A stretch of 63,726 nt of DNA from an uncultured Clostridia bacterium (GCA_947629575.1 CANREF010000008.1:1-63726), one strand, 5' to 3'; positions 46,432 through 57,339 are shown, counted from the first letter of the stretch. Translations and numbers: made by a program. The notes: generated by a model from the letters alone, not told the origin.

Positions 46432-48551
<2,120 letters not shown>

Positions 48552-48661
48552 TCGACGTTATATGACCATTTTATAGTAATTATCTTGCATTTTACCATAG
48601 ATCCGAAAAAAAAGCAACCGAATTAGAATAAAAAACGAATGCTTTTTCATAGAGATAGGAT

Positions 48662-49318
48662 ATGAAAAAATTTCTTGTCGTTGTTTTAACCTGTCTGATG
48701 CCCCTCCTGCTGCTTACGGGATGCGGCGGTTATGACTACTTTGAACATGTTTCGGACGAAAAGAGCGATCTCTTTTTGGCGGAGACGGATGAATTCACCC
48801 TCACCGTATCCTGCTGCACGCGGGAGAACCCATACCTTCTCGACGGCGTTGTCTGTACGAAGAGCAAGCTCGTAGACGCGGTGCTCGCCGAACGTCAGCC
48901 GACGGGCGCGGAATACGAGATCTATTTCCTCGAAGACGTTCCGAAGGGCGGAGACATGTCCTTCCGCAGCGTGACGGGGGATTACAGCTATACCCGCTCG
49001 GTGGAGGAATTCCCGTCGGGCTCCGTTTCCCTGCGGGTCGTCAAAAACGGCACGCCGCTCGATCTCGTTGCCACGAGCGTAAAGACGGAGCGGACGCTCT
49101 CCACTTCCGCCGCGCTTCAGAAGGCGATCGACGCCGAAAAGGAGCGCGTTGACGCCCTCACGCGGGACGGCGTTTTCTATGGGGAATTCCACGTCCGTCT
49201 GCTGCGAAGGGACAAAAATTATTACTACGTAGGCATAATTGATGAACAAGGAGGCATTTTATCCCTCCTTCTTGACAGCGAGACGGGCGAAGTGCTTGCC
49301 CGCCGCGACAGGTCCTGA
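48662..49318 (+). CDS. Lipoprotein of unknown function, PepSY-like C-terminus
   Basis: The protein has 218 residues with a signal peptide and lipobox LLTGCGG. The C-terminal segment YYVGIIDEQGGILSLLLDSETGEVLARR resembles a PepSY-like unit (shown here only as landmarks YYVGII and DSETGEVLA). It is divergent from the guaB operon and ends at a terminator 16 bases after the stop. It precedes sigG but that gene has its own promoter. A sporulation role is possible but not shown. Confidence 0.65.
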   Translation: MKKFLVVVLTCLMPLLLLTGCGGYDYFEHVSDEKSDLFLAETDEFTLTVSCCTRENPYLLDGVVCTKSKLVDAVLAERQPTGAEYEIYFLEDVPKGGDMSFRSVTGDYSYTRSVEEFPSGSVSLRVVKNGTPLDLVATSVKTERTLSTSAALQKAIDAEKERVDALTRDGVFYGEFHVRLLRRDKNYYYVGIIDEQGGILSLLLDSETGEVLARRDRS

Positions 49319-49334
49319 AACCCATTTTCCGAAG

Positions 49335-49355
49335 GCCGCCTGCGGGCGGCTTTTT
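49335..49355 (+). terminator. Intrinsic terminator after the lipoprotein gene
   Basis: A six-base stem GCCGCC (49335-49340 with 49345-49350), four-base loop and TTTTT. Confidence 0.8.
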
Positions 49356-49365
49356 CCATGCGGGA

Positions 49366-49396
49366 CGAATAAAAGTTCTACGGAATGAGGATACTT
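49366..49396 (+). promoter_or_regulatory. Candidate sigma-F/sigma-G promoter of sigG
   Basis: CGAATA at 49366-49371 and GATACTT at 49390-49396, separated by 18 bases, resemble the forespore consensus (TGAATA...CATACTA). It lies about 30 bases before the sigG start. It would allow SigF-driven and self-amplifying transcription, as known in B. subtilis. Confidence 0.6.
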
Positions 49397-49427
49397 TTAA
49401 TCCGGGATACATAAGGAGGAAATCAAG

Positions 49428-50201
49428 ATGTTGCAAAAGGTGGTGATCTGCGGAGTGGATACGTCGGGGCTTCCCAAGCTGACGGCGCAGGAGAACGAAG
49501 AACTGATGCGGGCGCTCAAAGCGGGCGACGAAAAGGCGCGGGAGAAATTCATTGTGGGCAATATGCGGCTCGTCCTCTCCCTCGTGAAGCGGTTTTGGGC
49601 GAAGAACGCGGGCGCGGACGACGTGTTTCAGGCGGGCTGCGTCGGGCTCATCAAAGCGATCGACCGCTTCGATCTCAAATTCAACGTGAAATTTTCGACC
49701 TATGCAGTGCCGATGATCCTCGGCGAGATCAAGCGGTATTTGAGGGACGGGAATTCGCTCAGGGTCTCCCGTTCCATCCGCGATACCGCCTACCGCATCC
49801 TCAAGGTGCGCGAGGGGCTCGAAGAGCGGGACGAGGAGGCGACCATCGGGCGCATCGCGCAGGAGATGAACGTGCAGGAGCGGGAAGTGGTATATGCGCT
49901 CGATGCCATCTCCGACCCCGTTTCCCTGTACGACCCCGTTTATAATAAGTCGGGCGATACCCTCGAACTTTTGGACCAGCTCTGCGACGAGACCCAAAGC
50001 GATGAGATCTGGACGGAGCGGGTCGCCCTCAAAGAGGCGCTGGAACGGCTGAGCGAGCGGGAAAAGAAGATCTTGCAGCTTCGCTATTACGAAGGGAAAA
50101 CGCAGACCGAGATCTCGGCGGAGGTCGGCATCTCGCAGGCGCAGGTCTCCCGCCTCGAAAAGAACGCCCTCGGCACGATCAGAAGGGAAATTTCCCTCTG
50201 A
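49428..50201 (+). CDS. sigG: Forespore sigma factor SigG
   Basis: The protein has 257 residues. The N-terminus KVVICGVDTSGLPKL is the conserved SigG leader segment. Region 2 has DDVFQAGCVGLIKAIDRFD and KFSTYAVPMILGEIKRYLRD, and region 4 has GKTQTEISAEVGISQAQVSR. It directs late forespore gene expression. TAAGGAGG precedes the ATG. ylmC follows 80 bases downstream, as in many sporeformers, but spoIIGA-sigE, normally just upstream, is here 3 kb away and inverted. Confidence 0.95.
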   Translation: MLQKVVICGVDTSGLPKLTAQENEELMRALKAGDEKAREKFIVGNMRLVLSLVKRFWAKNAGADDVFQAGCVGLIKAIDRFDLKFNVKFSTYAVPMILGEIKRYLRDGNSLRVSRSIRDTAYRILKVREGLEERDEEATIGRIAQEMNVQEREVVYALDAISDPVSLYDPVYNKSGDTLELLDQLCDETQSDEIWTERVALKEALERLSEREKKILQLRYYEGKTQTEISAEVGISQAQVSRLEKNALGTIRREISL

Positions 50202-50281
50202 GCCGCCCTATAAATGCGAGGCAAGAGGAGAAAAAGAGCGACGGGCAGAAACATTTTCCGAACTTTCGCATACAATAGAGT

Positions 50282-50644
50282 GTGGAAACAAGTTTCTTGG
50301 AATTGAAGCAAAAGGAAGTCGTGAATCTGTGCGACGGAAAGCGGCTCGGAAAGGTGTGCGACGTGGTGTTCCTCTATCCCGAGGGCAAGGTGCAGGGCAT
50401 CGTTGTGCCCGGGAGCAGAGGCTTCCGCTGGGGGAAAGCAGATCTCTTCATCGATCTCAAAAATGTGACCAAGATCGGCGTGGACGTCGTTCTCGTTGAG
50501 ATCCGCTCCGCCCCCGGGAAACCCGACAGAAAGAAGGGAAACCGCAGTTCGGATTACCCGCCTCCTCCGCCGCCCTCCCCGCCGCCCTATCAGCAGCTTC
50601 CGCTCTATCCGCCCGACCGCAGAGATATGAGCGAATACGAATAA
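50282..50644 (+). CDS. ylmC: YlmC/YmxH-family PRC-barrel sporulation protein
   Basis: The protein has 120 residues with a PRC-barrel-like N-terminus (LKQKEVVNLCDGKRLGKVCD) and a C-terminal proline-rich tail (PPPPPPSPPPYQQLP) not usual for the family. It starts at GTG, which aligns with the family start. No ribosome site is present; a TACAAT -10-like hexamer ends five bases upstream, so the message may be leaderless. The family neighbours sigG in clostridia; its function is poorly defined. Confidence 0.8.
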   Translation: METSFLELKQKEVVNLCDGKRLGKVCDVVFLYPEGKVQGIVVPGSRGFRWGKADLFIDLKNVTKIGVDVVLVEIRSAPGKPDRKKGNRSSDYPPPPPPSPPPYQQLPLYPPDRRDMSEYE

Positions 50645-50674
50645 TTTGCATCAAAATTTGATCCGGATCTTAAG

Positions 50675-50700
50675 AAAGCGGCTTCATGGCCGCTTTTTTT
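50675..50700 (+). terminator. Intrinsic terminator after ylmC
   Basis: An eight-base stem (50675-50682 with 50689-50696) with a six-base loop, running into eight Ts. Confidence 0.82.
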
Positions 50701-50772
50701 CATGATACATATTCAAAATGGTTTTCTTCTTCTGCGTAGCGTAAGCAAAGGCGATAGGGCGCTAAGTCAATT

Positions 50773-50848
50773 TCGTGGAACTCCACGAGAAAAAATGTCG
50801 TCAACTTCATATAATAAAATCGTGGAATACCGACACGGCGTTCCACGA
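50773..50848. promoter_or_regulatory. Promoter with two TCGTGGA operators
   Basis: TCGTGGA-AC-TCCACGA (50773-50788) and TCGTGGAA...TTCCACGA (50820-50848, 13-base spacer) flank a TATAAT at 50810-50815. The first covers the -35 position; the second covers the expected start site and leader. This layout fits autorepression by the XRE protein encoded 10 bases downstream. Confidence 0.7.
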
Positions 50849-50857
50849 TGGAAGGAT

Positions 50858-51097
50858 ATGAAAACAAACGAAGCGATCTTAAAGCGTATAGAAGAAATAT
50901 GCGCCGAAAAAGGTAAGAATATCTGTAAGGCGTGTTTGAATGGCGGCAAGTCGCCGTCGGCCCTTTATGATTTGGTAAAGGGCAGGACGAAATGTCCTAA
51001 AGTAACTACGATCAAAAGTTTTTGCGAAGGCGCAGGTATTACCTTGTCCGAGTTCTTTGATCGGGAATACTTTAACGATTTAGAAGACGATGATTGA
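50858..51097 (+). CDS. Small XRE-type helix-turn-helix regulator
   Basis: The protein has 79 residues starting MKTNEAILKRIEEICAEK behind GGAAGG. The region NGGKSPSALYDLVKGRTKCPKVTTIKSF, cited here by its ends, forms an XRE/Cro-like helix-turn-helix, and GITLSEFF closes the domain. A longer upstream reading crosses the operators and is rejected. Two matched palindromes flank its promoter, so it probably represses itself. It stands alone after the sigG-ylmC operon, and its other targets are unknown. Confidence 0.8.
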   Translation: MKTNEAILKRIEEICAEKGKNICKACLNGGKSPSALYDLVKGRTKCPKVTTIKSFCEGAGITLSEFFDREYFNDLEDDD

Positions 51098-51102
51098 TAT
51101 GA

Positions 51103-51136
51103 CCCCCCCGAAGTCCCCAAGGACTTCGGGGGGGTT
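51103..51136. terminator. Perfect hairpin after the XRE gene
   Basis: A stem of about 14 bases (CCCCCCGAAGTCC paired with its complement) with a CCAA loop lies six bases after the stop. No T-run follows on the plus strand, so termination is likely but not certain. Confidence 0.6.
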
Positions 51137-51139
51137 GGC

Positions 51140-51670
51140 ATTAGAGATGTCCGATAAAACACACTGTTTTAATTTGTGACATAAAAGAAGTGCCGCCCCC
51201 TAAGGAACGACACCCTGCAGAATACCGTTCCATGGTTGCGACTCCATATAAACTCCTTTCTTGTGAAAAACAGTCCGGAACGGGTATTGCTACCAAAGTT
51301 TTGACTGTTAACCACATAAGTAAACGCAAAGCGCCCCCTTGAAGGGGGATAACAGGAGTTTATTCAATATGAAGTCGCATTACTATTATAGCACGACACG
51401 AAAATAATATCAAGAAAAAATGTTTTAATTTGCGCTTTCATCATCAAAATCCGATAAGGAAGGCTTAAGAAAAAAGGACGTTCCCCCCACCACCCGCTAC
51501 CGCGGGAGCCTCCCCCCAGTGGGGTAGGCCTTTACCTGCCCCCTTTTAAGGGGGCGGGTGGCGAGCGAAGCGAGACAGGTGGGGGGTAGGCCTTTGCCCC
51601 CTCCTCAGGAGGGGGTAGCGTCGCGCGTCATGCTGAGCCTTAAACAAAAAGCGGGACTTTTCGTCCCGCT
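51140..51670. repeat. Gene-free stretch with dispersed repeats
   Basis: No credible gene is seen between 51137 and 51671. The first half is AT-richer with a GCCCCCTTGAAGGGGG palindrome (about 51342). The second half (about 51480-51640) has GGGGTAGGCC, GGGGGCGGGTGG, CGAGCGAAGCGAG and CGTCATGCTGAG blocks shared with the other repeat islands. It lies between the sigG side and the sigE side and may mark a rearrangement joint. Confidence 0.6.
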
Positions 51671-51671
51671 T

Positions 51672-51860
51672 TTAATCTTCCTTTACAAACATCAGGCAGC
51701 CTGCGCGAAGGAATTCCTCTATCTTCTCCCGCAGCCGCTCCTCCGTTACATGCAATTTCTCTGAAAGACAGGTCATGCAATAGGGAACGCCGCCCGCAAA
51801 TTTTCTGCTCAATCCCATCTCATTGAACACAAGTTCTCTTTCGCACACCGTACATTTCAT
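51672..51860 (-). CDS. Small four-cysteine (zinc-ribbon-like) protein
   Basis: The protein has 62 residues starting MKCTVCERELVFNEMGLSRK. Cysteine pairs C..C at 3-6 and YCMTC in the middle suggest a zinc-binding knuckle, followed by a helical tail. The start overlaps the alpha-galactosidase stop by four bases (ATGA), so it is translated with it. Function unknown; a longer upstream reading is a shadow of the galactosidase. Confidence 0.65.
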   Translation of the reverse strand: MKCTVCERELVFNEMGLSRKFAGGVPYCMTCLSEKLHVTEERLREKIEEFLRAGCLMFVKED

Positions 51861-52984
51861 GCGTTGACGACCTTCATCCGCCAAACGGCGCAGGAATGGG
51901 GAGGAAGCTCCTTTGAAAGAGTGCCGTTGACAAATCTCCCCTCTTCGCCCGTGTACGCCTCTTTCCCGATAAGGGTCTTGCCCGAAAAGACGGGAACGCC
52001 GATGTCGTCTGCCGTGACCCACACGTTCGCTCTCCCGTCGGTGAGATTGAACAACCCCACCGCGACGTCTCCCCCATCGAGCGCGCGCACGATGACGGGA
52101 AGGTCCTCGTTCCCATAGTAAAACAGGAAATAGGGTCTGTTCCCGCGCGGGTCTTTCACAATGGAGAGGAGCACGGGATCGGTGAGGATCTGCTTTGTCG
52201 TCTCATCCATACTACGGATGTCACAGCCGATCATGAGCGGGGAAGCGAGCATACACCAAGCGGCAAAATGGAAGCGGTATTCATCGTCCGTACAGCCCGA
52301 GAGCCCCACATGCCCCTTGCCGTGCATACCGACGATGAGCATGTCCATATCGTTGAAGCACCCCACCCCGCCGTAGGGCAAAATATGGTATTGGCGCTTG
52401 AAGAGGTCTTTGACCGAATCCCACGTATCGAAGATGTCGGGGGTGGAGCGCCACATGTTCGCACCGGTAGAACCGATCCAAGCGGGAGTATCGTCCATTC
52501 CCCAACTGCAGCCGCTGAAAAGGATATCACGCCCGCTGTTGGCGAGCGCCATTCCCATGCGGCGGTAGAGATTTTTTCCGTCCGCCGAAACGGGTTTGAA
52601 ACAATAATCGTACTTGAGGAAGTCCACCCCCCAGCGCGCAAAGGTGCGGGCGTCGAGATATTCGCGGTCGAGACTTGCGGGATAGGAGGCGCAGGTCATC
52701 GCGCCCGAACAGGAATACATCCCGAATTTGAGCCCCATTTTGTGGAGCGCGTCGGCGACGTACTTCATGCCGTGGGGAAATTTTTCGGGATCGGGCACGA
52801 GTTTCCCGTCCTTATCCCGCTCGCGGAGCGCCCAGCAGTCGTCCACGACGACATATTCGTATCCCGCCGCCTTCAGCCCCGAGGAAAGAAGGGTCTCGGC
52901 AGAGGCGAGCACAAGCTCCTCGTTGATATTTTCGGCAAAGGTATTCCAGGTGTTCCACCCCATGGGGGGAATGTTTTTGATCAT
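51857..52984 (-). CDS. GH27 alpha-galactosidase
   Basis: The protein has 375 residues with no signal peptide, so it is cytoplasmic. It starts IPPMGWNTWNTF and has VVVDDCWA, the nucleophile Asp in DFLKYDYC and the acid/base Asp in CFNDMDMLIVG, all hallmarks of family GH27. A beta-sandwich C-terminal domain follows. It would release galactose from alpha-galactosides such as melibiose or raffinose-type sugars after import. AAGGAG precedes the ATG. Confidence 0.9.
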   Translation of the reverse strand: MIKNIPPMGWNTWNTFAENINEELVLASAETLLSSGLKAAGYEYVVVDDCWALRERDKDGKLVPDPEKFPHGMKYVADALHKMGLKFGMYSCSGAMTCASYPASLDREYLDARTFARWGVDFLKYDYCFKPVSADGKNLYRRMGMALANSGRDILFSGCSWGMDDTPAWIGSTGANMWRSTPDIFDTWDSVKDLFKRQYHILPYGGVGCFNDMDMLIVGMHGKGHVGLSGCTDDEYRFHFAAWCMLASPLMIGCDIRSMDETTKQILTDPVLLSIVKDPRGNRPYFLFYYGNEDLPVIVRALDGGDVAVGLFNLTDGRANVWVTADDIGVPVFSGKTLIGKEAYTGEEGRFVNGTLSKELPPHSCAVWRMKVVNA

Positions 52985-53070
52985 GTTCTTCTCCTTACGG
53001 TCGTGTGATACAGCAATTATAAATCATGATCGGTTCAAAAGTCAACCGTTTGCGGCAAATTGGATCTTAC

Positions 53071-53781
53071 TCAGACCATTCTCGAGATCTCCCGCTTGAG
53101 CCGTTCGATGATCTTCTTCTCGAGGCGGGAAATATAGCTCTGCGAGATCCCGAGCACATCGGCGACGTCCTTTTGGGTCATTTCCTCCCTTCCGCCCAGT
53201 CCGAAACGCATATACATGATCTTGCGCTCCCGTTCTGGGAGCTTGCCCAATGCCTCGGCGAGCAGTTCCTTTTCCACCCCGCTCTCCACCCCGCCATAGA
53301 CGACGTCGCTGTCCGTTCCGAGCACGTCCGAAAGAAGGAGCTCATTCCCCTCGAAGTCCGTATTGAGCGGTTCATCGAAGGAGACCTCGCTCTTCAACTT
53401 GACCGTGCGCCTCAGATACATCAAGATCTCGTTCTCGATACAGCGGGAAGCGTATGTAGCGAGCTTGATGTTCTTGTCCGTGCGGAAAGACCCCACCGCC
53501 TTGATGAGCCCGATCGTCCCGATAGAGATGAGATCGTCGGGATCGACCCCCGTGTTCTCGAACTTTCGGGAGATGTACACGACAAGGCGAAGATTGTGCT
53601 CGATGAGCTTTGCCTTCACCTCCTCTTGCTCTCTGCCGTCTTCCAGCTTTTTGAGCATTTCAGCCTCCTCCTCGGGAGAGAGGGGCAGAGGGAGCGCCTC
53701 GCTCCCGCACAGATAGTGAACGACATTCTCGTTCGGCACGAATTTTTCGAGCCATGCGCTCAGTAAGAAAAGCAGTTTCAT
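53071..53781 (-). CDS. sigE: Mother-cell sigma factor SigE
   Basis: The protein has 236 residues. An N-terminal pro-sequence-like segment ([12 protein letters not shown]) is followed by region 2 ([38 protein letters not shown]) and region 4 ([24 protein letters not shown]). Pro-SigE is cleaved by SpoIIGA, encoded nine bases upstream. It drives early mother-cell gene expression in sporulation. Confidence 0.95.
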   Translation of the reverse strand: MKLLFLLSAWLEKFVPNENVVHYLCGSEALPLPLSPEEEAEMLKKLEDGREQEEVKAKLIEHNLRLVVYISRKFENTGVDPDDLISIGTIGLIKAVGSFRTDKNIKLATYASRCIENEILMYLRRTVKLKSEVSFDEPLNTDFEGNELLLSDVLGTDSDVVYGGVESGVEKELLAEALGKLPERERKIMYMRFGLGGREEMTQKDVADVLGISQSYISRLEKKIIERLKREISRMV

Positions 53782-53790
53782 CTTTTCCTC

Positions 53791-54561
53791 CTAAAATGAA
53801 GTATGCAAAATGAGGGAATAATCGCGGGAATCGACCTCTCCCACGGTGAAATACACCCTCTCGCGGGAATCGTTCCCGAGCTCGAGCCTGTCGCAGACGA
53901 ATACGGGGGAGATCCTGCTGCCGCTCACGGTGAAGATGCGCATCCTGCCGACGGGCGGCGACCCGCGGAAGAGGGCGAGCGCGCCCACGGCGGACACGAC
54001 GCAGACGGGCTTCCCGCGGAAGGAGAGGCGGTTTCCGCTGTCGAGTAGCCCCGTAAGCCGCACGGTGCGCTCCCCCACCGTCAGCCTGCAGGCGAGCAGA
54101 TCGCGCGCCCGTTCCCGCCGCCGATAGAACGCCTTGACGGCGCGAAGGACGAGGAGCAGAAAGGCGGCCGCAGCTGCAAGGATGAGCCCGACGGGAGCGC
54201 GTTCGACGAGATACCCCGCGCCCTCCGCATATTCGACATGAAAAAAGGAATAGAGCGCAACGAGCAGACCGCCGAGGCAGAAGGTGAGCGCGAAGAACAC
54301 GCCCGCCGCGATCAGTCCGTTCCCGAGCCCCTTGACCGCGAGGAGGGCGAGCAGCAGCCCGCCGAGGAACTTGACGAGATAGGTTAAGGGGACGGGAAGA
54401 GAGAGAAGCGGAAAGAGGAGCGCTTCGCCCCCGCCGAGCAGAGCGGCGAAAATGAGCCGCAGCGGCTGCACCCGCGCCCGCGTCGCTTTGATCGCCAAAT
54501 AGAGCAGAACGCCGTCCATGAGAGCGTTCTCCAAAAAGGCGGCTTCGAAATAGACGGTCAT
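53791..54561 (-). CDS. spoIIGA: SpoIIGA, pro-SigE processing aspartic protease
   Basis: The protein has 256 residues. Five or so membrane helices (1-150) precede an aspartic-protease-like domain with LTGLLDSGNRLSF, the DSG catalytic motif of SpoIIGA. It processes pro-SigE at the septum after a forespore signal (SpoIIR). It forms an operon with sigE. GGAGGGAAGG precedes the ATG. Confidence 0.93.
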   Translation of the reverse strand: MTVYFEAAFLENALMDGVLLYLAIKATRARVQPLRLIFAALLGGGEALLFPLLSLPVPLTYLVKFLGGLLLALLAVKGLGNGLIAAGVFFALTFCLGGLLVALYSFFHVEYAEGAGYLVERAPVGLILAAAAAFLLLVLRAVKAFYRRRERARDLLACRLTVGERTVRLTGLLDSGNRLSFRGKPVCVVSAVGALALFRGSPPVGRMRIFTVSGSRISPVFVCDRLELGNDSRERVYFTVGEVDSRDYSLILHTSF

Positions 54562-54581
54562 CCTTCCCTCCTATGAGCGGT

Positions 54582-54649
54582 ATTATATCTTTCCCGAGAG
54601 GCAGAAGAGTGGGTTTTCCAATCGAAACCGCACAAAGTTTGTCGCCGAA
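54582..54649 (-). promoter_or_regulatory. Candidate spoIIG promoter
   Basis: On the minus strand TATAAT (54582-54587) lies about 20 bases before the spoIIGA start, with no consensus -35 at 17 bases. A weak Spo0A-box-like TTTGTCGCCGAA (54638-54649, plus strand) lies about 50 bases upstream. Spo0A activation of spoIIG is known in B. subtilis; here the box matches only in part. Confidence 0.4.
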
Positions 54650-54674
54650 GAAGGGAACTTCTTTTCTTCATGGG

Positions 54675-54703
54675 TTGACAGTTCCCGCCGAAAGAATTAT
54701 ACT
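54675..54703 (+). promoter_or_regulatory. Near-consensus promoter for a leaderless transcript
   Basis: TTGACA at 54675-54680, 17-base spacer, TATACT at 54698-54703, then seven bases to the ATG at 54711. The transcript should start at or next to the start codon. Confidence 0.7.
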
Positions 54704-54710
54704 GAAGAGG

Positions 54711-55570
54711 ATGAAAGGGCGCATCAAAAAAATAGCGGGCGGGTTCTTCCGCCTGTTCATGTGGGTGCTTGCGGCAAATGTCCTGTTCTATATCATGGGG
54801 GAACTTACCATTGACCGCACTGCGCACTTTACCCCGAGCTATGCGCAGGTAGACCTGAACGAAACGCTCGGAAAAGAGGTGTGGAGCGCGGAGGACTATT
54901 CCCTGCTCTACCGCCAGACAGGGCTCACGGAGGCGGGACTTCGGGATATGGCGCGGGAGGACATCCCCGCTTTCAGCAGGCCTTCTTCGGCACATACGAG
55001 ATAAGGCACGAAGCGGCGTCCCCCATCACCCCGCACGACGCTCTTTACACGAGGAACGAAGCGGGAGAGATCGTCCCCGCGTATGTCCCCATTGCCCCGC
55101 TCGAGGAGGGAGACGTGCTCGTCACCTCTTCCTGCCACACGTTCGGATGGCGGAACGGCCACGCCGCGATAGTGGTCGACGTCGAGGCGGAACTCACCCT
55201 TGAAAGCATCGGGCCCGGGCACGATAGCGGTACGGGACTGCTCGAATGGTTTCGCCACGCTTCGAACTTCATGATCTTGCGCCTCAAAAATGCCACGCGG
55301 GAGGAGCGGAAGGCGATCGCCGAAGACGCCTGCCGATACCTGACGGGCGTCCCCTATTCCATTTTTACGGGATTCTTTTCCCAAAAAGATCAGGGAAGAT
55401 CGCCGAAGACGACCCACTGCTCCCACCTCATCTGGCAGGCGTTCCGCAATTTCGGCTATGAACTCGACGGGGACGGAGGACCCGTCTGCACCGCGCGCGA
55501 CATCGCAAACTGCGGGGCGTTTGAACTCATACAGGTGTTCGGCTTCGACCCCGACCGCCTGTGGAACTGA
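54711..55570 (+). pseudogene. Frameshifted YiiX-like papain-fold hydrolase
   Basis: The N-terminal part (MKGRIKKIAGGFF and a membrane helix, RLFMWVLAANVLFYIMGEL) is read from 54711 but shifts near 54978 and stops at 55004. The rest, from QQAFFGTYEIRHEA to 55570, is in the next frame. One extra C in GCTTTCAGCAG would restore AFQQAF and one protein of about 287 residues. The main part is a membrane-anchored NlpC/P60-like cysteine hydrolase of the YiiX/YebB group, with EEGDVLV, His in GHAAIVV and Cys in THCSHLIW. It may act on cell-wall peptides or lipids. Sequencing error or true inactivation cannot be told apart. Confidence 0.75.
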
Positions 55571-55585
55571 AAAAGCAAACATAAA

Positions 55586-55633
55586 GTAAAAGCGCGGCGG
55601 GGGCAGAATGATCTGCCCCCGCCGCGCTTTTAC
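55586..55633. terminator. Bidirectional intrinsic terminator
   Basis: A perfect 21-base stem (55586-55606 with 55613-55633) with a six-base loop and GTAAAAG/CTTTTAC ends lies between the convergent hydrolase and hemW genes. Confidence 0.9.
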
Positions 55634-55642
55634 CGCCTTTTT

Positions 55643-56755
55643 TCAGCCGTTCATGTATTCGGTCAAAATTTGATTTTGAACGTATAAATATTCATCTTTG
55701 ATGCGGGTAATATCCCCCTCTTCGGTGAGATATTCCCGCGTTTTTTGATAGGCGTCCTTAAAATCATCTCTCCAATCGCTCCCGAACGCCTCTTTGTATT
55801 TTTTAGAAGAAATTCCGTATACCGTGCGGAGCGCAAGCATCACGAATTCAAACTTTGCGTCCTCTTTTTCCACCGTCTCGCTTTCGATGACGGGCAAAAA
55901 TCCCGAGAGGATGCACTTCATGTACTCGTCGAGATCGAAGGTGTTCGTGAACCGTTTTTCGTAGAAAAAGGAACTCGCCGAAACGCCCAACCCGATATAT
56001 TCCCCCCGCCGCCAATAGTTGAGGTTGTGTCTGCTCTCCTTCCCCTTTTTGGCAAAATTGCTCACTTCATAGCGATGATAGCCGTGTTTTTTGAGGAGCT
56101 CATAGCCGTAGTCGTACAGCTCCCGCACCTCGTCGCCGTCGGGCAGTTCGCCGTTGAGATAGTCGGTGTAGATGGGCGTGCCGTCCTCGGGCGTTAGGGC
56201 ATACATCGAGATGTGGGAAGCCCCGCTCAAAGCCGCAAGTTCGATCGTCTTTCTCACGTCTTCCTTGGTCTGCCCCTTCAGCCCGAGCATGACGTCGGCG
56301 GAAAAATTTTCCCCTTTGAGGAGGGTCGCGCAGTAGAGATATTCGTGCGCGGTGTGAATTCTGCCGAGATCTCTGAGTTGTTCGTCGATCGCCGTCTGTA
56401 AGCCCACCGAAAATCGGTTGATCCCCGCCTTTTTGTAGAGCGCGATCTTCTGCTCGCTCACCGTTCCGGGATTCATTTCAATGGTGATCTCGGGGTTCTT
56501 GGAGAGGTTAAAACACTTCTTTATCTGCTTCATCGCGCCATAGATATAGGAAGGATCGATGACGGAAGGAGTTCCCCCGCCGAAGTATACGGTATCGATG
56601 GTCTCCTTCTTGAGCTGTTCGCCGCGCATCTCGATCTCCTTATAGAGGCACGCCATATACGCCTCGGCGAAGCTGAGCTTGTCGGGGAAAGAGGTGAAAT
56701 CGCAATAGGTACATTTGTGTTTGCAAAATGGAATGTGCAGATAAATTCCGGGCAT
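55643..56755 (-). CDS. hemW: HemW-like radical SAM protein
   Basis: The protein has 370 residues starting MPGIYLHIPFCKHKCTYCDF. The CxxxCxxC motif binds the [4Fe-4S] cluster, and YFGGGTPS and the C-terminal HemW domain are present. HemW is a heme chaperone, often misnamed as coproporphyrinogen oxidase; the extra Cys of the radical SAM motif (CDF) fits HemW. No ribosome site is obvious before the ATG, and the longer upstream reading is Arg-rich and not credible. Bases 56756-57012 hold no gene that I can see. Confidence 0.85.
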   Translation of the reverse strand: MPGIYLHIPFCKHKCTYCDFTSFPDKLSFAEAYMACLYKEIEMRGEQLKKETIDTVYFGGGTPSVIDPSYIYGAMKQIKKCFNLSKNPEITIEMNPGTVSEQKIALYKKAGINRFSVGLQTAIDEQLRDLGRIHTAHEYLYCATLLKGENFSADVMLGLKGQTKEDVRKTIELAALSGASHISMYALTPEDGTPIYTDYLNGELPDGDEVRELYDYGYELLKKHGYHRYEVSNFAKKGKESRHNLNYWRRGEYIGLGVSASSFFYEKRFTNTFDLDEYMKCILSGFLPVIESETVEKEDAKFEFVMLALRTVYGISSKKYKEAFGSDWRDDFKDAYQKTREYLTEEGDITRIKDEYLYVQNQILTEYMNG

Positions 56756-57012
56756 AAAAATCAAGTTCACGAATTTTGTTATTTCCGAAGCCCCCTGCGG
56801 GGCAAACTGCGGGCAACAAAATTCCGTGAGCGGAGGGCTACTCCGTCTTTTCGGTCTCTTCGCCGCACGAGCAGGTCGCCTTGTCGGACAACAAGCCGCA
56901 TGCGGCAAATTGGGGCGCGCAGCGAAGAAGCGTGGTTCTTCTCGCGCAAGTGGATTGGATCTGAGAGATCGTCGGGAGACCTGCCCCATTTGTGGGGACG
57001 GGGCTTTCCGTC

Positions 57013-57321
57013 TTATGTTTTCCCTTCCCAAATGTATTTTTCGAGATCGACGTAGCCGTTTTTAACTTCCACGCCCTCGGAACGGAGAAGCGCTGCCTGC
57101 ACGTCGATGCCGCCGAAGGCGAAGGCGGGCGCGAGCCGACCTTCCCGATTCACCACCCTGTGGCAGGGCACGACGACGGGCGTGGGGTTGCGGTGGAGAG
57201 CATTCCCCACCTGTCTGCTCGCCCGAGGCCTTCCGATCGCGCGGGCGATCATGCCATAGGTGACGACCTTCCCCCTCGGCACTGTTTTTAAGTATTCATA
57301 AACGCTTTGATCGAAGGTCAT
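57013..57321 (-). CDS. MGMT-like DNA-binding domain protein
   Basis: The protein has 102 residues starting MTFDQSVYEYLKTVPRGKVVTYG, with RASRQVGNAL and the active-site-like VVVPCHRVV. It is the C-terminal methyltransferase domain of O6-alkylguanine DNA alkyltransferases on its own. The Cys of PCHRV is present, so it could repair alkyl damage, but single-domain members often act only as alkyltransferase-like recognition proteins. AGGAG precedes the ATG. Confidence 0.82.
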   Translation of the reverse strand: MTFDQSVYEYLKTVPRGKVVTYGMIARAIGRPRASRQVGNALHRNPTPVVVPCHRVVNREGRLAPAFAFGGIDVQAALLRSEGVEVKNGYVDLEKYIWEGKT

Positions 57322-57339
57322 AAAATTCTCCTCTTGGAG

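Noticed and set aside
51141..51329. Minus-strand open reading frame of 62 codons
   Set aside because: No ribosome site and no recognisable family; it lies in a repeat-rich gap. I cannot exclude a remnant.
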